The notes: a model not told the origin generated them from the sequence alone. Shown: positions 52,071 through 60,409, counted from the first letter of the stretch. The stretch: DNA of 64,000 nt from an uncultured Pseudomonadota bacterium (GCA_903829815.1 CAIKRR010000007.1:62001-126000); one strand, 5' to 3'. Program-made: numbers and translations.

Positions 52071-53189
52071 ATGAGATACGTTGACCAACTGTTGCTGAGT
52101 CTTGTGCTTTGTGTCGCACTCGCTGGCGCACAGGCTGCGCCTCGTGCGCCGGCGAGTGCGGCGAGCCCCTCAGCGCAGCAGGCGGGGGCATCCGACGACC
52201 TGTTGAAGGCTGAACTCCTCAGCCGCATTCGGATCTGGGTGGCCGAACAGTCGTCGATACCGGTTGCTGCGGTCGCCTTTCCTCCGATTGACGCTCGCCT
52301 TCGGGTCCAGCCCTGCCCGGGCGAGGTTATCCTCGACTTTCCTTTCGCCGGACGCGATCTCGTACGCGCTCGCTGCGATGCGCCTGCGTGGCAGTTGTTC
52401 ATCAAGGTGGATGTGCGCCGACCTCGGCCAGTGGTGGTTTTTGCTCGAGCGGTCGGCGAAGGCGCTGTCCTGGGTGAAGCGGATCTCGCCGTTCAGGCCG
52501 TCATCGATCCGGCCAGTGATGCTCTGGACGATCCGATGCGGGCGGTCGGACGAATTGCACGTCGCGCCTTGTTGGCAGGCACCGTGGTCGAAGCCCGCAT
52601 GCTCGAGGAGCGGGTCAGGGTCTTTCGTTCGATACAGCCTCTATCTGCCGGTACACCGATTACCGCTGCCGCCTTGCGTTCAGAGTGGTTGGCGCGCAGT
52701 GCCGTTCCGTCCGGTGCCGCCTCGGGTCTTGAACTCGAGGGCGGCTTTCAGATGGCCCGCGATGTGCCGGCCGGCCATCTGATCCTGGGCGCCGAGGTCT
52801 CGAGCACTCGGCAGGTGCTCGTTGCTCGCCAGCCTCTCATCGCAGGCCGTCTGCTCGAGCCGGGCATGGTCGAATTGCGTCACGTCCCATCAGCGGGTCT
52901 CGGCGCAGGCGTCATTACGGACCCACGCGTGGCCGATCAATCGGAAGTCGTGCGAAACTTCCAGCCTGGAGAACCGTTGCGCATCACGGATCTTCGACCG
53001 GCCCTGCTGGTGCGGCGCGGTGATGAGGTCTTGCTCACATTGAGGTCCTCAGGCAGCATTGAGGTGTCAGTGAAGGCTGAAGCGCTTCAGGATGCCCGGC
53101 TGGGTGAGCGGATACAGCTGAAGAATCTGGAGTCAGGGCGACCGCTCGCGGGTGTTGTCACCGGTCGCAACGCAGCGCGCAGTCCCTGA
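52071..53189 (+). CDS. flgA: P-ring assembly chaperone FlgA, extended form
   Basis: The product has 372 residues against about 220-240 in enterobacteria. The signal peptide ends near AGAQA. The N-terminal FlgA region (LLSRIRIWVAEQS...LRVQPCPGEVILDFPFAGRDLVRARCDAPAW, with a Cys pair) precedes SAF-type units: VFARAVGEGAVLGEADL, then an added unit around residues 180-270, and VARQPLIAGRLLEPGMVEL...LLVRRGDEVLLTLRSSGSIEVSVKAEALQDARLGERIQLKNLESGRPLAGVV. FlgA helps FlgI polymerise in the periplasm. No strong ribosome-binding site is visible. flgM and flgN follow. Confidence 0.92.
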   Translation: MRYVDQLLLSLVLCVALAGAQAAPRAPASAASPSAQQAGASDDLLKAELLSRIRIWVAEQSSIPVAAVAFPPIDARLRVQPCPGEVILDFPFAGRDLVRARCDAPAWQLFIKVDVRRPRPVVVFARAVGEGAVLGEADLAVQAVIDPASDALDDPMRAVGRIARRALLAGTVVEARMLEERVRVFRSIQPLSAGTPITAAALRSEWLARSAVPSGAASGLELEGGFQMARDVPAGHLILGAEVSSTRQVLVARQPLIAGRLLEPGMVELRHVPSAGLGAGVITDPRVADQSEVVRNFQPGEPLRITDLRPALLVRRGDEVLLTLRSSGSIEVSVKAEALQDARLGERIQLKNLESGRPLAGVVTGRNAARSP

Positions 53190-53214
53190 ATGCAAATAAA
53201 TCTTCGAAATACGT

Positions 53215-53241
53215 TAAAGCCTCGGCGCCTGGCGTCGAATC
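53215..53241 (+). promoter_or_regulatory. Possible sigma-28 promoter for flgM-flgN
   Basis: TAAAGCCT-N11-GTCGAATC has the spacing and the TAAAG / GNCGA cores shared by other late promoters here, but is the weakest of the set. It lies 57 bases before flgM. Confidence 0.45.
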
Positions 53242-53297
53242 GCTATTGAACCCCCGGGAATCTTGGTTTGGGGTGATCCTGAAAAGGGCAAGCAAAC

Positions 53298-53609
53298 ATG
53301 ACAGACGGCATATCAAGAAGTGGGCCAGTGGGCCCGACGTACACGCAGGCCACCAAGTCGAAGGGGGCGGATGTGCGCAGCTCCGCTGGCACTTCGGCAA
53401 GCGCTGGTGCGGGCGACAGTGATCGGGTCGAGTTGAGCGCCGGTGCCCAGAAACTGAGTGCGGAACCCGGATTCGACGCGGCGAAGGTGGCCAGCATCAA
53501 GCAGGCTATTGCCAATGGCAACTATCCGCTTGACGCTCGACGCATTGCTGAAAGTTTCGTCAGTCTGGAGCAGATGTTCGATCGGGCGACGTCCGGTCGC
53601 CCAGCCTGA
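53298..53609 (+). CDS. flgM: Anti-sigma-28 factor FlgM
   Basis: The 103-residue product has a disordered Ser/Gly/Ala-rich N-terminal half and a C-terminal FlgM domain (DRVELSAGAQKLSAEPGFDAAKVASIKQAIANGNYPLDARRIAESFVSLEQMF). It binds FliA and is exported when the hook is complete. It lies 108 bases after flgA and 14 bases before flgN. Confidence 0.95.
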   Translation: MTDGISRSGPVGPTYTQATKSKGADVRSSAGTSASAGAGDSDRVELSAGAQKLSAEPGFDAAKVASIKQAIANGNYPLDARRIAESFVSLEQMFDRATSGRPA

Positions 53610-53623
53610 GCCGCAGTCAAGTC

Positions 53624-54064
53624 ATGCAGCCAGACGCCAGCCCGGATGTTGCTGCGGCCATCGAGTCGGGGTGCGCACACGCACGGCAGCTCGATCGATT
53701 GCTCGAAGAGGAGTTCTCAGCGCTGAGCGCGCAGGATCTCGATGCTTTCGAGGCACTTCAGTCGGCCAAGGAAGAGACCTTGGCTCATCTCACGACCCTT
53801 GTCCAGGCGCTTTCCGGCCGCGCCGACGAGGGGACAATGCTCGATGAGCCTGCGTCTGCAGGCTGGGGCGAGTTTCGTTCTCTGATGGGGCGATGCCGCG
53901 AAGCGCATCGGCGCAATGACATTCTCATCCGCAGTCGGCTGCTGACGATCAACGCCGCGCTAGGGGTGCTTGCACGCCCTGAAGAGCATGACGGCGTCGA
54001 AGTGTACGATCGTCTGGGCAAGATGTCTGGCCGCTTGCGCGCACGCGGTTACAGCGAGGCTTGA
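53624..54064 (+). CDS. flgN: FlgK/FlgL export chaperone FlgN
   Basis: This 146-residue helical protein shows LDRLLEEEFSALSAQDLDAFEALQSAKEETLAHLTTLVQAL and REAHRRNDILIRSRLLTINAALGVL, the FlgN coiled-coil pattern. It keeps FlgK and FlgL export-ready. The flgA-flgM-flgN order is the standard one. Confidence 0.9.
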   Translation: MQPDASPDVAAAIESGCAHARQLDRLLEEEFSALSAQDLDAFEALQSAKEETLAHLTTLVQALSGRADEGTMLDEPASAGWGEFRSLMGRCREAHRRNDILIRSRLLTINAALGVLARPEEHDGVEVYDRLGKMSGRLRARGYSEA

Positions 54065-54116
54065 GCGTCATCCGGGTGGTCGTGTCTGCCCAGTCGGAGC
54101 CTCTCGTCGTTTCGGC

Positions 54117-54413
54117 TCAGTCGTCGAGCAAAGGCTCCAGCGAACGCTTTTCATCCCCCGGTACCATGCCCCGCAGCCAGTAAGCCCAGGACAGGATGGC
54201 GGCGACTGCGGCATAGAGCTGTGGCGGTATTGCCTCGCCAATGTCCAGTTGCCCCAGCAAGCCCACCAGGGCGGGGTCTTGCGCAATGAAGACGCCGCGG
54301 CGGCGTGCCTCGGCGACGATGCGCTCGGCCAATTGTGCATCGCCGCGTGCAGTCACGACCGGTGCCGAGTGCTTGCCGTATTCGAGCGCCACCGCCTGAC
54401 GATTGGGTTTCAT
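54117..54413 (-). CDS. Stand-alone FlhB C-terminal-domain homologue (FhlB/FlhX-like)
   Basis: The 98-residue protein matches the cytoplasmic C-terminal part of FlhB: AVALEYGKHSAPVVTARGDAQLAERIVAEARRRGVFIAQDPALVGLLGQLDIGEAIPPQLYAAVAAILSWAYWL. It lacks the NPTH cleavage motif and membrane helices. It lies 3 bases after the second FliK-like gene. Similar stand-alone domains occur beside FliK-like genes in many proteobacteria and may compete with or tune the FlhB switch. Confidence 0.88.
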   Translation of the reverse strand: MKPNRQAVALEYGKHSAPVVTARGDAQLAERIVAEARRRGVFIAQDPALVGLLGQLDIGEAIPPQLYAAVAAILSWAYWLRGMVPGDEKRSLEPLLDD

Positions 54414-54416
54414 GTC

Positions 54417-56948
54417 TCAGGCCTCAAGGTTGAACAGGCTTCCTGCCGGAGATGCGCCGGCAGGCTTCGCGGGTCGCTTTCCGTCGTGGACGGCCATCGA
54501 TGTGAGCTCGAGGCCGGCACGCGCAAGTTCTGTCTCGAGTCCGGCGGCGTGTGTTCGCGCCAGTGCCGCGACCTCGGGTCTGGCAGCCCACATGGTCAGG
54601 TCGAGACGATTGGGCATCTGGATGGTCGTTCGCAAGGAAACCTCACCCAGAGGGCCTGTCATCGACTCGACATCGACCACGAAGGGGGGGGTAGGCCGTT
54701 CTCGTGAAGGTGTGCTTCGGCTGAAGGTCAGTCGTACCGGGTGCCCATCGGCAAAGGGCACCAGGATGCTCAGGAGTACCTGCTGCTCGGCTTGTGCCTG
54801 AAGAGCCTTCACTTGCGCTGAGGCCACTTCCGAGAGCGCCTGGTGGGCCAACGCATGAGTCTCGGACTGTTCAGGTGCGATCTCGACCAGTCGACCTAGA
54901 AGAACCTTCAGGTCGCCCTCTGCAGGGCCGATGCCGCGCGACAGGAGCGATTCGGTGAAGAGCCCCGATGCGCGCATGATGCGCCGCAATTCGGGTCCTG
55001 AAAGGGCGTCGGGTCGCGGACGCGCGGCCTGCAGGCCGCGAGCGAGAGTCCCTGAAACCAGATTGCCCAGAACGCGCTCGATGAAGCCGGGCGCGAGCAA
55101 CTGACCCAGCGCGGGCGTTCCGTGAGGCGAAAGGAGCAACGCAAGTGTGGACTCAAGGTTCGGCGGGGCTGCGACGGCATCAGGCCGGGGTGCGAGCAGC
55201 GGTGGCGACTGCGCGGGGTTGCTGCTTTCTGCATCCGGCCCGCGAATCGCAGATTGGGGTGCGACGGCTCCGCCCTGCGTCGCTACCGCGTTTCTTCCCG
55301 AGGCCGCCTGCGCCCATCCGGAGGAGGACGTTCCGTGGCTCCCTGTGCCTGCCATCGAGGCAGCGGCGCTGGGCGTGGCGTTTGACCTCGGTGCACCGCT
55401 GGCTGTGGCCGCTGGGCTTGAATGTGGCGGCATCTGCGGCCCCGCTCCAGGTGCCGCTTCAGGGTTGTCGGTCCGACCTGGCACCGCGGATGCCGCGGGT
55501 TCGGGCTGCAATTTCAGGATCTGCCCCCTGGCATCGGTAGTCACCACGAGGGCGATCTGCTGCCCCGCGCGCAGCGCGGGTGTGGCGGGGAGACGTATGG
55601 CCTTGCCATTGACTGCAATGCTCAGACCATTGGTGTCGCTTGCCACCAGTGCCTGGATGACCTGGCCATCGCGCAGGCCCATGTCGCGTGCAGCGGGTAT
55701 CGCAATCGCAATCGCAGCAGGTTCGCTATGGAAAACGACGGGGCGCGCAGCCGAGGGGGACGTGTCAATGCCTTGCATGGGCGATCCTTGGGGCGCAGGT
55801 GCTTCTCGTATGAGTCGGAAGGCTACCTCATCCGATGGCGCCAGAGGCGATGGTCGAGCATGAGGTTGCCCCGGCGAGATGCCCTCAGGTCGCGATGGCC
55901 TGGGCGGCTCGTTGGTGGGCGACAGCGGCGAGGACTTGCCCCGTTGCGAATCCGCGGCCATGAGCGCTGTGGCATCGGGCAAGCGCTGAAAGATGGAGCG
56001 GGACGTTGGCGGCTGGGGCACAAGGGACGCGCTGGCGACTGAGTGGGCTGCCTGTGCAGGTTCGCCGCGCAGCGGCGCTTCTCTCGGCAGTCGCTGCGCG
56101 GGCGGTTCCGGATGGAGCCCTGCACCTGGCGAGCGAGAGGCTTCTGGCAATCGATGGGGGGTTGGTTTGATTCCGGCTGTAAAGCTGCCACCCCCATCGG
56201 CTGGTGTGGCGATATCGGGATCTGCAAGGAAGGCGGTAGCGGCAGCGCTTGCATCATTGGCCGGGGCGGAAGGGCTGACAGAGGCACCAGCGGGGGCGCT
56301 GCGAGTGACGCCCACTGGCATGGCAACACCGACACTGGCGGGAGTCGCGGCAGCCGAACGGCCAGGGGCATCGGCAGCAACAAGTGCATCGACCTCCCCT
56401 TTGACTTCAAGTTCGACGTCGACTTCGAGTTCGAGTTCGACAAAGGCGGGCGCAGAGACCGCCACAAGGCCTGGTCCTGGCGCCTCAGCGTCCAGCTGCG
56501 TCAACTGGGTCAGCGCACCAGGGGGCAGCCATTCCGGAATCGGCGCCTCCTGCACGGCTGCGAGGTGGTCTGCGGGAACCGCCGGAAGGTTGCGCAACTG
56601 CTCCACCATCGACCCGATGAGGTCGCTGTCGAGCAGCAGCTTGAGCAGGGGCGTCAAGTCGGACCTGCTGTTCGGGTTGCTGGTGGCACCTGACCTTGAG
56701 TGCTCAGCAGTCTCGGTGCTGTCCGATCCCGTGGCCTTTGCAATCGAACCCGACGCGGCACCTTCCTGCCGCTGCGGCAAGACCCGACCGCCAGGTGCCT
56801 CCCCTGTCGATGCTGAGCGTGCGCTGACCCCAGGGGCGGCATCTTGAGGCTTGCCTGTCAGTGCCTGGGTGCTTTCAAGAAGTGGTGCCGCGCGAACCGC
56901 AGAAGCGGGCTCGGCACTGGATGGGGCAGTGCCCACACGCAGATTCAT
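54417..56948 (-). CDS. Second FliK-like hook-length control protein
   Basis: The product of 843 residues has a very long Ala/Pro/Ser/Gly-rich N-terminal part and an ordered C-terminal part. Residues about 590-700 are helical (LAPGFIERVLGNLVSGTLARGLQAARPRPDALSGPELRRIMRASGLFTESLL). Residues about 720-825 are FliK-C-like (ILVPFADGHPVRLTFSRS...FVVDVESMTGPLGEVSLRTTIQMPNRLDLTMWAARPEV). It lacks the exact Flg_hook sequence of the fliK at 25236. It is paired with the FlhB-like gene downstream, mirroring a FliK-FlhB ruler/switch pair. Confidence 0.8.
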   Translation of the reverse strand: MNLRVGTAPSSAEPASAVRAAPLLESTQALTGKPQDAAPGVSARSASTGEAPGGRVLPQRQEGAASGSIAKATGSDSTETAEHSRSGATSNPNSRSDLTPLLKLLLDSDLIGSMVEQLRNLPAVPADHLAAVQEAPIPEWLPPGALTQLTQLDAEAPGPGLVAVSAPAFVELELEVDVELEVKGEVDALVAADAPGRSAAATPASVGVAMPVGVTRSAPAGASVSPSAPANDASAAATAFLADPDIATPADGGGSFTAGIKPTPHRLPEASRSPGAGLHPEPPAQRLPREAPLRGEPAQAAHSVASASLVPQPPTSRSIFQRLPDATALMAADSQRGKSSPLSPTNEPPRPSRPEGISPGQPHARPSPLAPSDEVAFRLIREAPAPQGSPMQGIDTSPSAARPVVFHSEPAAIAIAIPAARDMGLRDGQVIQALVASDTNGLSIAVNGKAIRLPATPALRAGQQIALVVTTDARGQILKLQPEPAASAVPGRTDNPEAAPGAGPQMPPHSSPAATASGAPRSNATPSAAASMAGTGSHGTSSSGWAQAASGRNAVATQGGAVAPQSAIRGPDAESSNPAQSPPLLAPRPDAVAAPPNLESTLALLLSPHGTPALGQLLAPGFIERVLGNLVSGTLARGLQAARPRPDALSGPELRRIMRASGLFTESLLSRGIGPAEGDLKVLLGRLVEIAPEQSETHALAHQALSEVASAQVKALQAQAEQQVLLSILVPFADGHPVRLTFSRSTPSRERPTPPFVVDVESMTGPLGEVSLRTTIQMPNRLDLTMWAARPEVAALARTHAAGLETELARAGLELTSMAVHDGKRPAKPAGASPAGSLFNLEA

Positions 56949-56966
56949 GGTCTGCTCCGGGTTCGA

Positions 56967-57706
56967 TCAGCGTCGATAATGAACCCAGCCACCTCGCTCG
57001 GCTTCTGCCTTCACCCGTTCGGCGTCCAGGTCGGCATCATTCAGGGGTGCTGGTGCGGCCTCTGGCGCGGGCGGCGGGCTGATGAGCAGCATCTGCGCCG
57101 GGGCCGGAGCGTGTGGTGGCGCTTCGATGCCTGCTGCTTGCGGGGGGGGGCCAGCGCGGTTACCGCGTCGGTCGAGGCGCGACTGGCTGCGGGTCCCGCC
57201 GGCTGATCGCCAGTCAGCTCTGTCGGCACGCGTGCGGCAAGGGGTTCGAGCATCACCGGCAGAGTCAAGGTCACCCCGGCGAGAAGGCGGTCCGGATTGC
57301 GGTGCAGAAATCCCTCGGGGTTGAGCGCGACGACCTCCTTGCGAAGACTGGGTACATCTCTCGGCGAGGGCTTCAGGTGCGTCTTGAGAATCTGGTCGAG
57401 CGTGTCGCCAGCGCGGGTCTGAATCGCACGCATGCGAGGGGGCTCGGGCTCTTTCACCATGACCGGCGGCGGCACTGGCAAGGGCCTTGGCGCTGCGGGC
57501 GCTGCTGGCGGCGGGGCTGGCCATTCATGCTGGGGAAGCATCGCCAAGCCTGGCGGCGCCAGGACAGGTCGTGGGAAGAAGGGGCCGATCTCGTTGCTCT
57601 CCAGCGCATCCGCAGGATAGCTGGGCGATTCATCGGCCATCACGGGCAATACGCAACCGAGCACGCAGGCGATGGCCGGCAGGGTGAATCGAGAGAAGCG
57701 GGTCAT
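56967..57706 (-). pseudogene. LysM-like (FimV-type) periplasmic protein with a frameshift at a C9 tract
   Basis: The frame opens at 57706 (MTRFSRFTLPA, AGGAG upstream) with a signal peptide, a Pro-rich segment and a LysM/FimV-like domain (RAGDTLDQILKTHLKPSPRDVPSLRKEVVALNPEGFLHRNPDRLLAGVTLTLP). At the run of nine C on the minus strand (57142-57150) this frame turns into a basic low-complexity tail. The other frame continues credibly to 56967 (LNDADLDAERVKAEAERGGWVHYRR). A one-base longer tract would join them. The cause may be phase variation, a real mutation or a sequencing error. It lies between flgT and the second fliK-like gene. Confidence 0.7.
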
Positions 57707-57748
57707 CAAGGGCTCCTGTGAGGTCATGTGAGCGATCGGCCTCAGGCG

Positions 57749-58864
57749 CTAGAGCGGCAGGGCAGCCCATCGGGCGGGGGACCCGTTGGGGGTGGTGCCG
57801 GCAACGATGCGTGCTTGCGCTTCATCGCGCTCGACGGTGACGATCTCGAGCAGGGCGGTCTGTTGCAGGGATTCGGCTTCCAGCGTGCGAATCGGCACGC
57901 GAGTACTGTCGACCAGCAACAACCGTTCGCCCGCAGCCAAACCGCTGCGTGAGCCCGCGTTGACCCGGATGAGGCCCGCTGCTGCCGGCGTCGCGGAGAG
58001 CACCGTAGGCTCACACCGCAGTTGTGTCTGGAGTGCGTCTGACCATGCGATCAGATGATCTTCGACCTCGCGGGCGAAGGCCTCAGGCAGCGGACGCTGC
58101 GTCAGGCTCTTGTCCTCGGCAGGGTAGGCGATCACCGCCTTGCGCTGCCAAAGGACCCGCCGTCCATGGCGCTCCTCCATCCGCAATGACAGTCTGACCG
58201 CGCGCGGTGCAAGCTGGTTCGATGGCGCCTCGAACGCCTGTATCAGCGACGAGAGCCAGTTGCGCTCCATCGGTTCTTCGCGCTGGGCGTTCAACTCGAG
58301 CAAAAGTGAGTAGGGCGGTTCAGGCGGCAGATTCGACTCGTAGAGCACACGCTCGTAGCTGCTTTGTGCTGCGGAGGGTTGACTGAAGAGCCATCCGCCG
58401 CCGCTGCCCAGTCGCTGCTCGATGGTCTGCCGACTTGACTGGGCAAGTGCTGGCAAAAAGGTGTAACCCAGGCGTCCGTCGCTTGGGGTGTAACGGGCGG
58501 CCAGCGTCGTTTGGCGCCGCAGGGTACTGGCCGGCGTCTGGCAACTGACGTCAGCAGCCGTTGAATCGACTTCGCCGGGGGCGAGTTCGGCCTTCAGAAC
58601 GCCGGCTTCTTCCAGGTAGGAGAGCACCCGTACGCCGCGCAGGGTCAGGTTCGATTCCACTCGCGTGTTTTCGTGAAGCGCGCCTTGCTCGTCGAGCCAC
58701 CCCATCGAGCGAACCCGAGTCGGCGAGGACAGGGCGCGTTCGATCAGCGCGGTGCGTATGGCCTGCAACTGTTCTTCAGGCGGGGGTTTCTGGGCGTGGC
58801 AGGTTGCCGCGCCCAAGGCAGCCCCGAGCGCCGCGGCAACGAGGAGGGCCGAGCGCCGTATCAT
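57749..58864 (-). CDS. flgT: Flagellar H-ring-type protein FlgT
   Basis: The 371-residue periplasmic protein has a signal peptide (to about residue 24). Its N-terminal domain (IRTALIERALSS...HENTRVESNLTLRGVRVLSYLEEAGVL) is typical of FlgT. A beta-rich middle and a C-terminal domain (LIRVNAGSRSGLAAGERLLLVDS...LLEIVTVERDEAQARIVAG) follow. In Vibrio, FlgT builds the H ring around the basal body and supports stator binding. It overlaps flgP by ATGA. No motX, motY or flgO is in the window. Confidence 0.82.
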   Translation of the reverse strand: MIRRSALLVAAALGAALGAATCHAQKPPPEEQLQAIRTALIERALSSPTRVRSMGWLDEQGALHENTRVESNLTLRGVRVLSYLEEAGVLKAELAPGEVDSTAADVSCQTPASTLRRQTTLAARYTPSDGRLGYTFLPALAQSSRQTIEQRLGSGGGWLFSQPSAAQSSYERVLYESNLPPEPPYSLLLELNAQREEPMERNWLSSLIQAFEAPSNQLAPRAVRLSLRMEERHGRRVLWQRKAVIAYPAEDKSLTQRPLPEAFAREVEDHLIAWSDALQTQLRCEPTVLSATPAAAGLIRVNAGSRSGLAAGERLLLVDSTRVPIRTLEAESLQQTALLEIVTVERDEAQARIVAGTTPNGSPARWAALPL

Positions 58865-59460
58865 CGCGCCTTGCGGCCCAGGTAATCCAGGTACAAACGG
58901 CGCAGATCACCGACCGTCGACCGATCCAGCGTGACCGTGACCTCGTAGGTTTCGTTGTTCACTGGCGTGATCGTACCCAGTTGTGCGCCGTGTACGACGC
59001 CCTCGACGCGCGTGCGAAAGGCATCACTCTTCACCACGAGGTCGGCCACGGTCGTGTTCGAGTCGAGGTAGATGCCGTAGACCTGTTCGGCGAGTCCTCG
59101 ATAGGCATCGAGTTTGGCTGCGCGAATCGCGAGCAAGCGCTGCTGGGCCGGGGTCTTCGCATTCTGAACGCTGATCACGGCGTATCCGGTCGCGGTCAGA
59201 GCCGGGCGTTGCGCGGCGGTGCCGCGATCGATGGCGGCTTTCAGCGCGATCGGATCATCCGACTCCGCACTGGGTGGCTGACTGGCGGCAGACCCACTGT
59301 CCTTGGTCACCTCTGTCGGGTCGCCATTGGCTGACGATGCGGTGGCGGCGTCGCCCTTCGCTGCTTCCGAGGCGTTCTTGTCAGAGGCGCCCTTGTCTGA
59401 AGCGCATGAGGCCAGAACGAGGGCGCAGGCGAGCAAGGTGAGCTTGATGGTGTGTGTCAT
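58861..59460 (-). CDS. flgP: FlgP-like LPP20-family flagellar lipoprotein
   Basis: This 199-residue lipoprotein has the lipobox LASC (Cys19) and a charged low-complexity linker. The LPP20/FlgP domain reads LTATGYAVISVQNAKTPAQQRLLAIRAAKLDAYRGLAEQVYGIYLDSNTTVADLVVKSDAFRTRVEGVVHGAQ. FlgP forms an outer-membrane-proximal disk in Vibrio and Campylobacter motors. The start at 59460 is chosen for its lipoprotein signal. It heads the operon with flgT, behind a sigma-28-type promoter. Confidence 0.85.
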   Translation of the reverse strand: MTHTIKLTLLACALVLASCASDKGASDKNASEAAKGDAATASSANGDPTEVTKDSGSAASQPPSAESDDPIALKAAIDRGTAAQRPALTATGYAVISVQNAKTPAQQRLLAIRAAKLDAYRGLAEQVYGIYLDSNTTVADLVVKSDAFRTRVEGVVHGAQLGTITPVNNETYEVTVTLDRSTVGDLRRLYLDYLGRKAR

Positions 59461-59555
59461 TGGCAGTGTCGCCTGATCGTAGCCCGAAGGCTGTTGGCTG
59501 GAAGCCGACCTCCACAGACACGAGGCGGTCGGGCAAGGCTGAGACTTCAAGGCAA

Positions 59556-59582
59556 TATTCGTCGCAACGATGCCAACCTTTA
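59556..59582 (-). promoter_or_regulatory. Sigma-28 promoter for the flgP-flgT operon
   Basis: TAAAGGTT-N11-GACGAATA on the minus strand, with the same TAAAGGT and GACGA cores and spacing as the fliC1 promoter. It lies 96 bases before the flgP start. Confidence 0.65.
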
Positions 59583-59657
59583 GTCGATGTCTTCTCTGCT
59601 CACGGCAAGGCGGGGCGACTGAGCAGCGCCCGGTCGTTTGCTGACTCAGTGCCTCAT

Positions 59658-59688
59658 TGTTCGATTGCTCCAGTGTTCGATTGCTCCA
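59658..59688. repeat. 15-bp direct repeat
   Basis: TGTTCGATTGCTCCA occurs twice in a row (59658-59672 and 59674-59688), one base apart, in the spacer between the two outward promoters. Confidence 0.8.
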
Positions 59689-59797
59689 TTGATTCACGAC
59701 TCGATGGCTCGAGCGCTCTGCTGCCCACCTGTGAGCCGCCGCGGACGCCCGTTCAAGGCTGCGGCTGACGATCGCCGCTCGTGGTTGCGGTGGCGGC

Positions 59798-59824
59798 TAA
59801 AGATTGTCGCAGCCAAGCCGACTC
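59798..59824 (+). promoter_or_regulatory. Sigma-28 promoter for flaG
   Basis: TAAAGATT-N11-GCCGACTC is close to the FliA consensus TAAAGTTT-N11-GCCGATAA. It lies 70 bases before the flaG ATG. Confidence 0.75.
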
Positions 59825-59893
59825 ATGCCTTGCAGCAGCCAGAAACATCTTTCGCAGCCCTTCGGCAGTGAAACAGAGGATACCCAAAAGATC

Positions 59894-60271
59894 ATGTCCG
59901 ATATCCAGGCAATAACTCGCGCCAACGGCGTCGCACCGGCAGCTGCGGTGGGCTCCAGCGCGCTTAGCCACGGGGCTCCCCCCGTGGCGCCCCATGCTGC
60001 GCCGGCCCCACAGCCTGCGATCGAACCGCGGGCCTCCATGGAGGAAATGCGATCGAGGCTGCAGGCGGCCATGCAGACCTTGAATCAGCAGATGGCCAAT
60101 TCCGGACGCACGCTCGGTTTTTCGGTGGACGCCTCCACGCACAGCGATGTGGTGAGAGTCATGAACGAGAAGACCGGTGAGTTGATCCGCCAGATACCTG
60201 CACAGGCCGTGATCAATGTTGCACACAGCATTGACGCCATGAAGGGCGTTCTGTTCAACGGGCTCATTTGA
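59894..60271 (+). CDS. flaG: FlaG-family flagellar protein
   Basis: The 125-residue product has an Ala/Pro-rich N-terminus, a helix (MEEMRSRLQAAMQTLNQQMANSG) and the FlaG core (TLGFSVDASTHSDVVRVMNEKTGELIRQIPAQAVINVAHSIDAMKGVLFNGLI). FlaG influences filament length in several bacteria. The ATG at 59894 starts the homologous part; the frame upstream includes the promoter. It is followed by fliC1. Confidence 0.9.
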   Translation: MSDIQAITRANGVAPAAAVGSSALSHGAPPVAPHAAPAPQPAIEPRASMEEMRSRLQAAMQTLNQQMANSGRTLGFSVDASTHSDVVRVMNEKTGELIRQIPAQAVINVAHSIDAMKGVLFNGLI

Positions 60272-60291
60272 GCGCGTTGTCAAGTTTTTGT

Positions 60292-60318
60292 TAAAGGTCT
60301 TCGGGCAACCGACGATTT
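60292..60318 (+). promoter_or_regulatory. Sigma-28 promoter for the first flagellin gene
   Basis: TAAAGGTC-N11-GACGATTT lies 91 bases before the fliC1 ATG. Cores and spacing match the FliA consensus. Confidence 0.75.
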
Positions 60319-60409
60319 CATCAGCAGAAGGTCAATTGCGCAGGGCAGTTCGCCCAGGCCAGAAGGGCCAGGCGGCAACCGAAACCCCCAGTAAACGGAG
60401 AGTGTACTC

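Larger units (their letters stand above)
59461..59893. other. 433-base divergent intergenic region between flgP and flaG
   Basis: No credible gene is seen here. The region holds two sigma-28-type promoters pointing outward (59556-59582 for flgP, 59798-59824 for flaG) and a 15-bp direct repeat between them. Open frames across it are extensions or low-complexity shadows. Confidence 0.7.
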
